64,000 nt of DNA from Nocardioides euryhalodurans (GTDB taxonomy: Bacteria > Actinomycetota > Actinomycetes > Propionibacteriales > Nocardioidaceae): assembly GCF_004564375.1 (NCBI RefSeq), contig NZ_CP038267.1:3660501-3724500 (forward strand), given 5' to 3'. Shown piece by piece: positions 63,662 to 64,000 of this stretch. The position numbers were made by a program, and so were the translations under genes. The notes beneath the pieces are model-generated. The model saw only the letters and a list, made by a program, of their open reading frames with translations. It searched no databases and was not told the origin of the DNA. Positions within the stretch are counted from its first letter, which is position 1. The number at the start of each line of letters is the position of its first letter.

Positions 63662-64000
63662 GTGTCGCCCCAGGACGATCCCTGCCCCGCCACCGCGCGG
63701 GTCGCTACCGTTCCCCCCGGTCCCCCGGCCGGGCCACCCGACCGCGGGCAGACCCCCGCGCCCGCCCACCCGGACGTGGTCCGGGCCGAGGCCATCGAGT
63801 TCCTCGAGCTCTTCCACGCCGAGACCCCCCACGCCGGGCCCCCGGGGCCGCGGATCGACGAGGTGCTGTGGCAGATCGGCGTCACCGGGAGCTACTGGCA
63901 CACCTCCGAGGAGCTGACCTTCGGCGCCCGGGTCGCCTGGCGCAACAACGCGCGGTGCATCGGCCGGCTGTACTGGCGAAGCCTGCAGGTGCGCGACCTG
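63662..64000 (+). CDS. nos: nitric oxide synthase oxygenase (partial, runs off window)
   Basis: The first 113 codons are visible and the frame is open at the window edge. After a Pro/Ala-rich stretch of about 40 residues the sequence matches bacterial NOS: AIEFLELFHAET, then GSYWHTSEELTFGARVAWRNNARCIGRLYW, where Cys in ARCIGR is the expected haem thiolate ligand (the WRN-x-x-RCIGR signature; motif quoted in parts). GTG 63662 has GAAGG 7 nt upstream. Bacterial NOS lacks its own reductase and makes NO and citrulline from arginine with borrowed electrons. The rest of the active site (Trp, Glu that binds arginine) is outside the window. Confidence 0.85.
   Translation, partial: MSPQDDPCPATARVATVPPGPPAGPPDRGQTPAPAHPDVVRAEAIEFLELFHAETPHAGPPGPRIDEVLWQIGVTGSYWHTSEELTFGARVAWRNNARCIGRLYWRSLQVRDL

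Overview
The window is 64 kb of very GC-rich (roughly 70% or more) chromosomal DNA from an actinobacterium. Gene content and order (clpP1-clpP2-clpX, folC-DUF4233-ndk, mreBCD-mrdA-rodA, TIGR03960/TIGR03936 next to rne-rplU-rpmA-obg-proB, cysteine desulfurase-mnmA-MetE-like-ligA-gatCAB), GTG/TTG starts, many 4-bp stop/start overlaps and many starts 6-9 nt behind a TANNNT box (leaderless promoters) fit the Nocardioidaceae best. The genus is inference from style and synteny, not from a search. No rRNA, tRNA, insertion sequence, prophage or CRISPR array was seen.

Layout. 1-8 kb: an esterase-like hydrolase, the two-peptidase ClpP1P2 plus ClpX, an extreme low-complexity Asp/Arg/His/Gly protein, and valS. 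8-16 kb: a protein that looks like an M48 metallopeptidase without its zinc site, a GNAT acetyltransferase, folC and DUF4233, a regulator with two tandem MFS pumps, and ndk. 16-24 kb: a two-gene DUF1023 hydrolase cassette, then the rod-shape/elongation operon mreB-mreC-mreD-mrdA-rodA with a tiny coupled reading frame between mreD and mrdA. 24-30 kb: a Ca2+/H+ antiporter, an orphan membrane histidine kinase, the TIGR03960 radical SAM protein and an AlkZ-like protein. 30-33.6 kb: two tandem secreted subtilases, each with its own copy of a palindromic element, leader hairpin and terminator; this duplicated unit separates TIGR03960 from its usual partner TIGR03936. 33.6-41.3 kb: TIGR03936, RNase E/G, L21, L27, Obg and glutamate 5-kinase. 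41.3-50.8 kb: a nucleotidyltransferase, cysteine desulfurase, MnmA, a short MetE-like protein, a TetR/DHA2 efflux operon, a small hydrolase and LigA. 50.8-56.5 kb: an ECF sigma factor with a membrane-anchored propeller-like partner, an SGNH lipoprotein, a CarH-like B12-binding protein and an OafA-type acyltransferase. 56.6-61.5 kb: gatCAB and cobQ.

The most interesting locus is at the right edge (61.7-64 kb): a putative short leader ORF, a flavohemoglobin, a DivIVA-like coiled-coil protein and the 5' part of a nitric oxide synthase form one compact apparent operon. It joins an NO-producing enzyme to a haem/flavin protein that could consume NO or feed it electrons, plus a possible polar scaffold. 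Other items worth attention are the duplicated subtilase transcription units, the pseudo-M48 protein, the Asp/Arg/His-rich protein behind clpX, and two families of intergenic palindromes.
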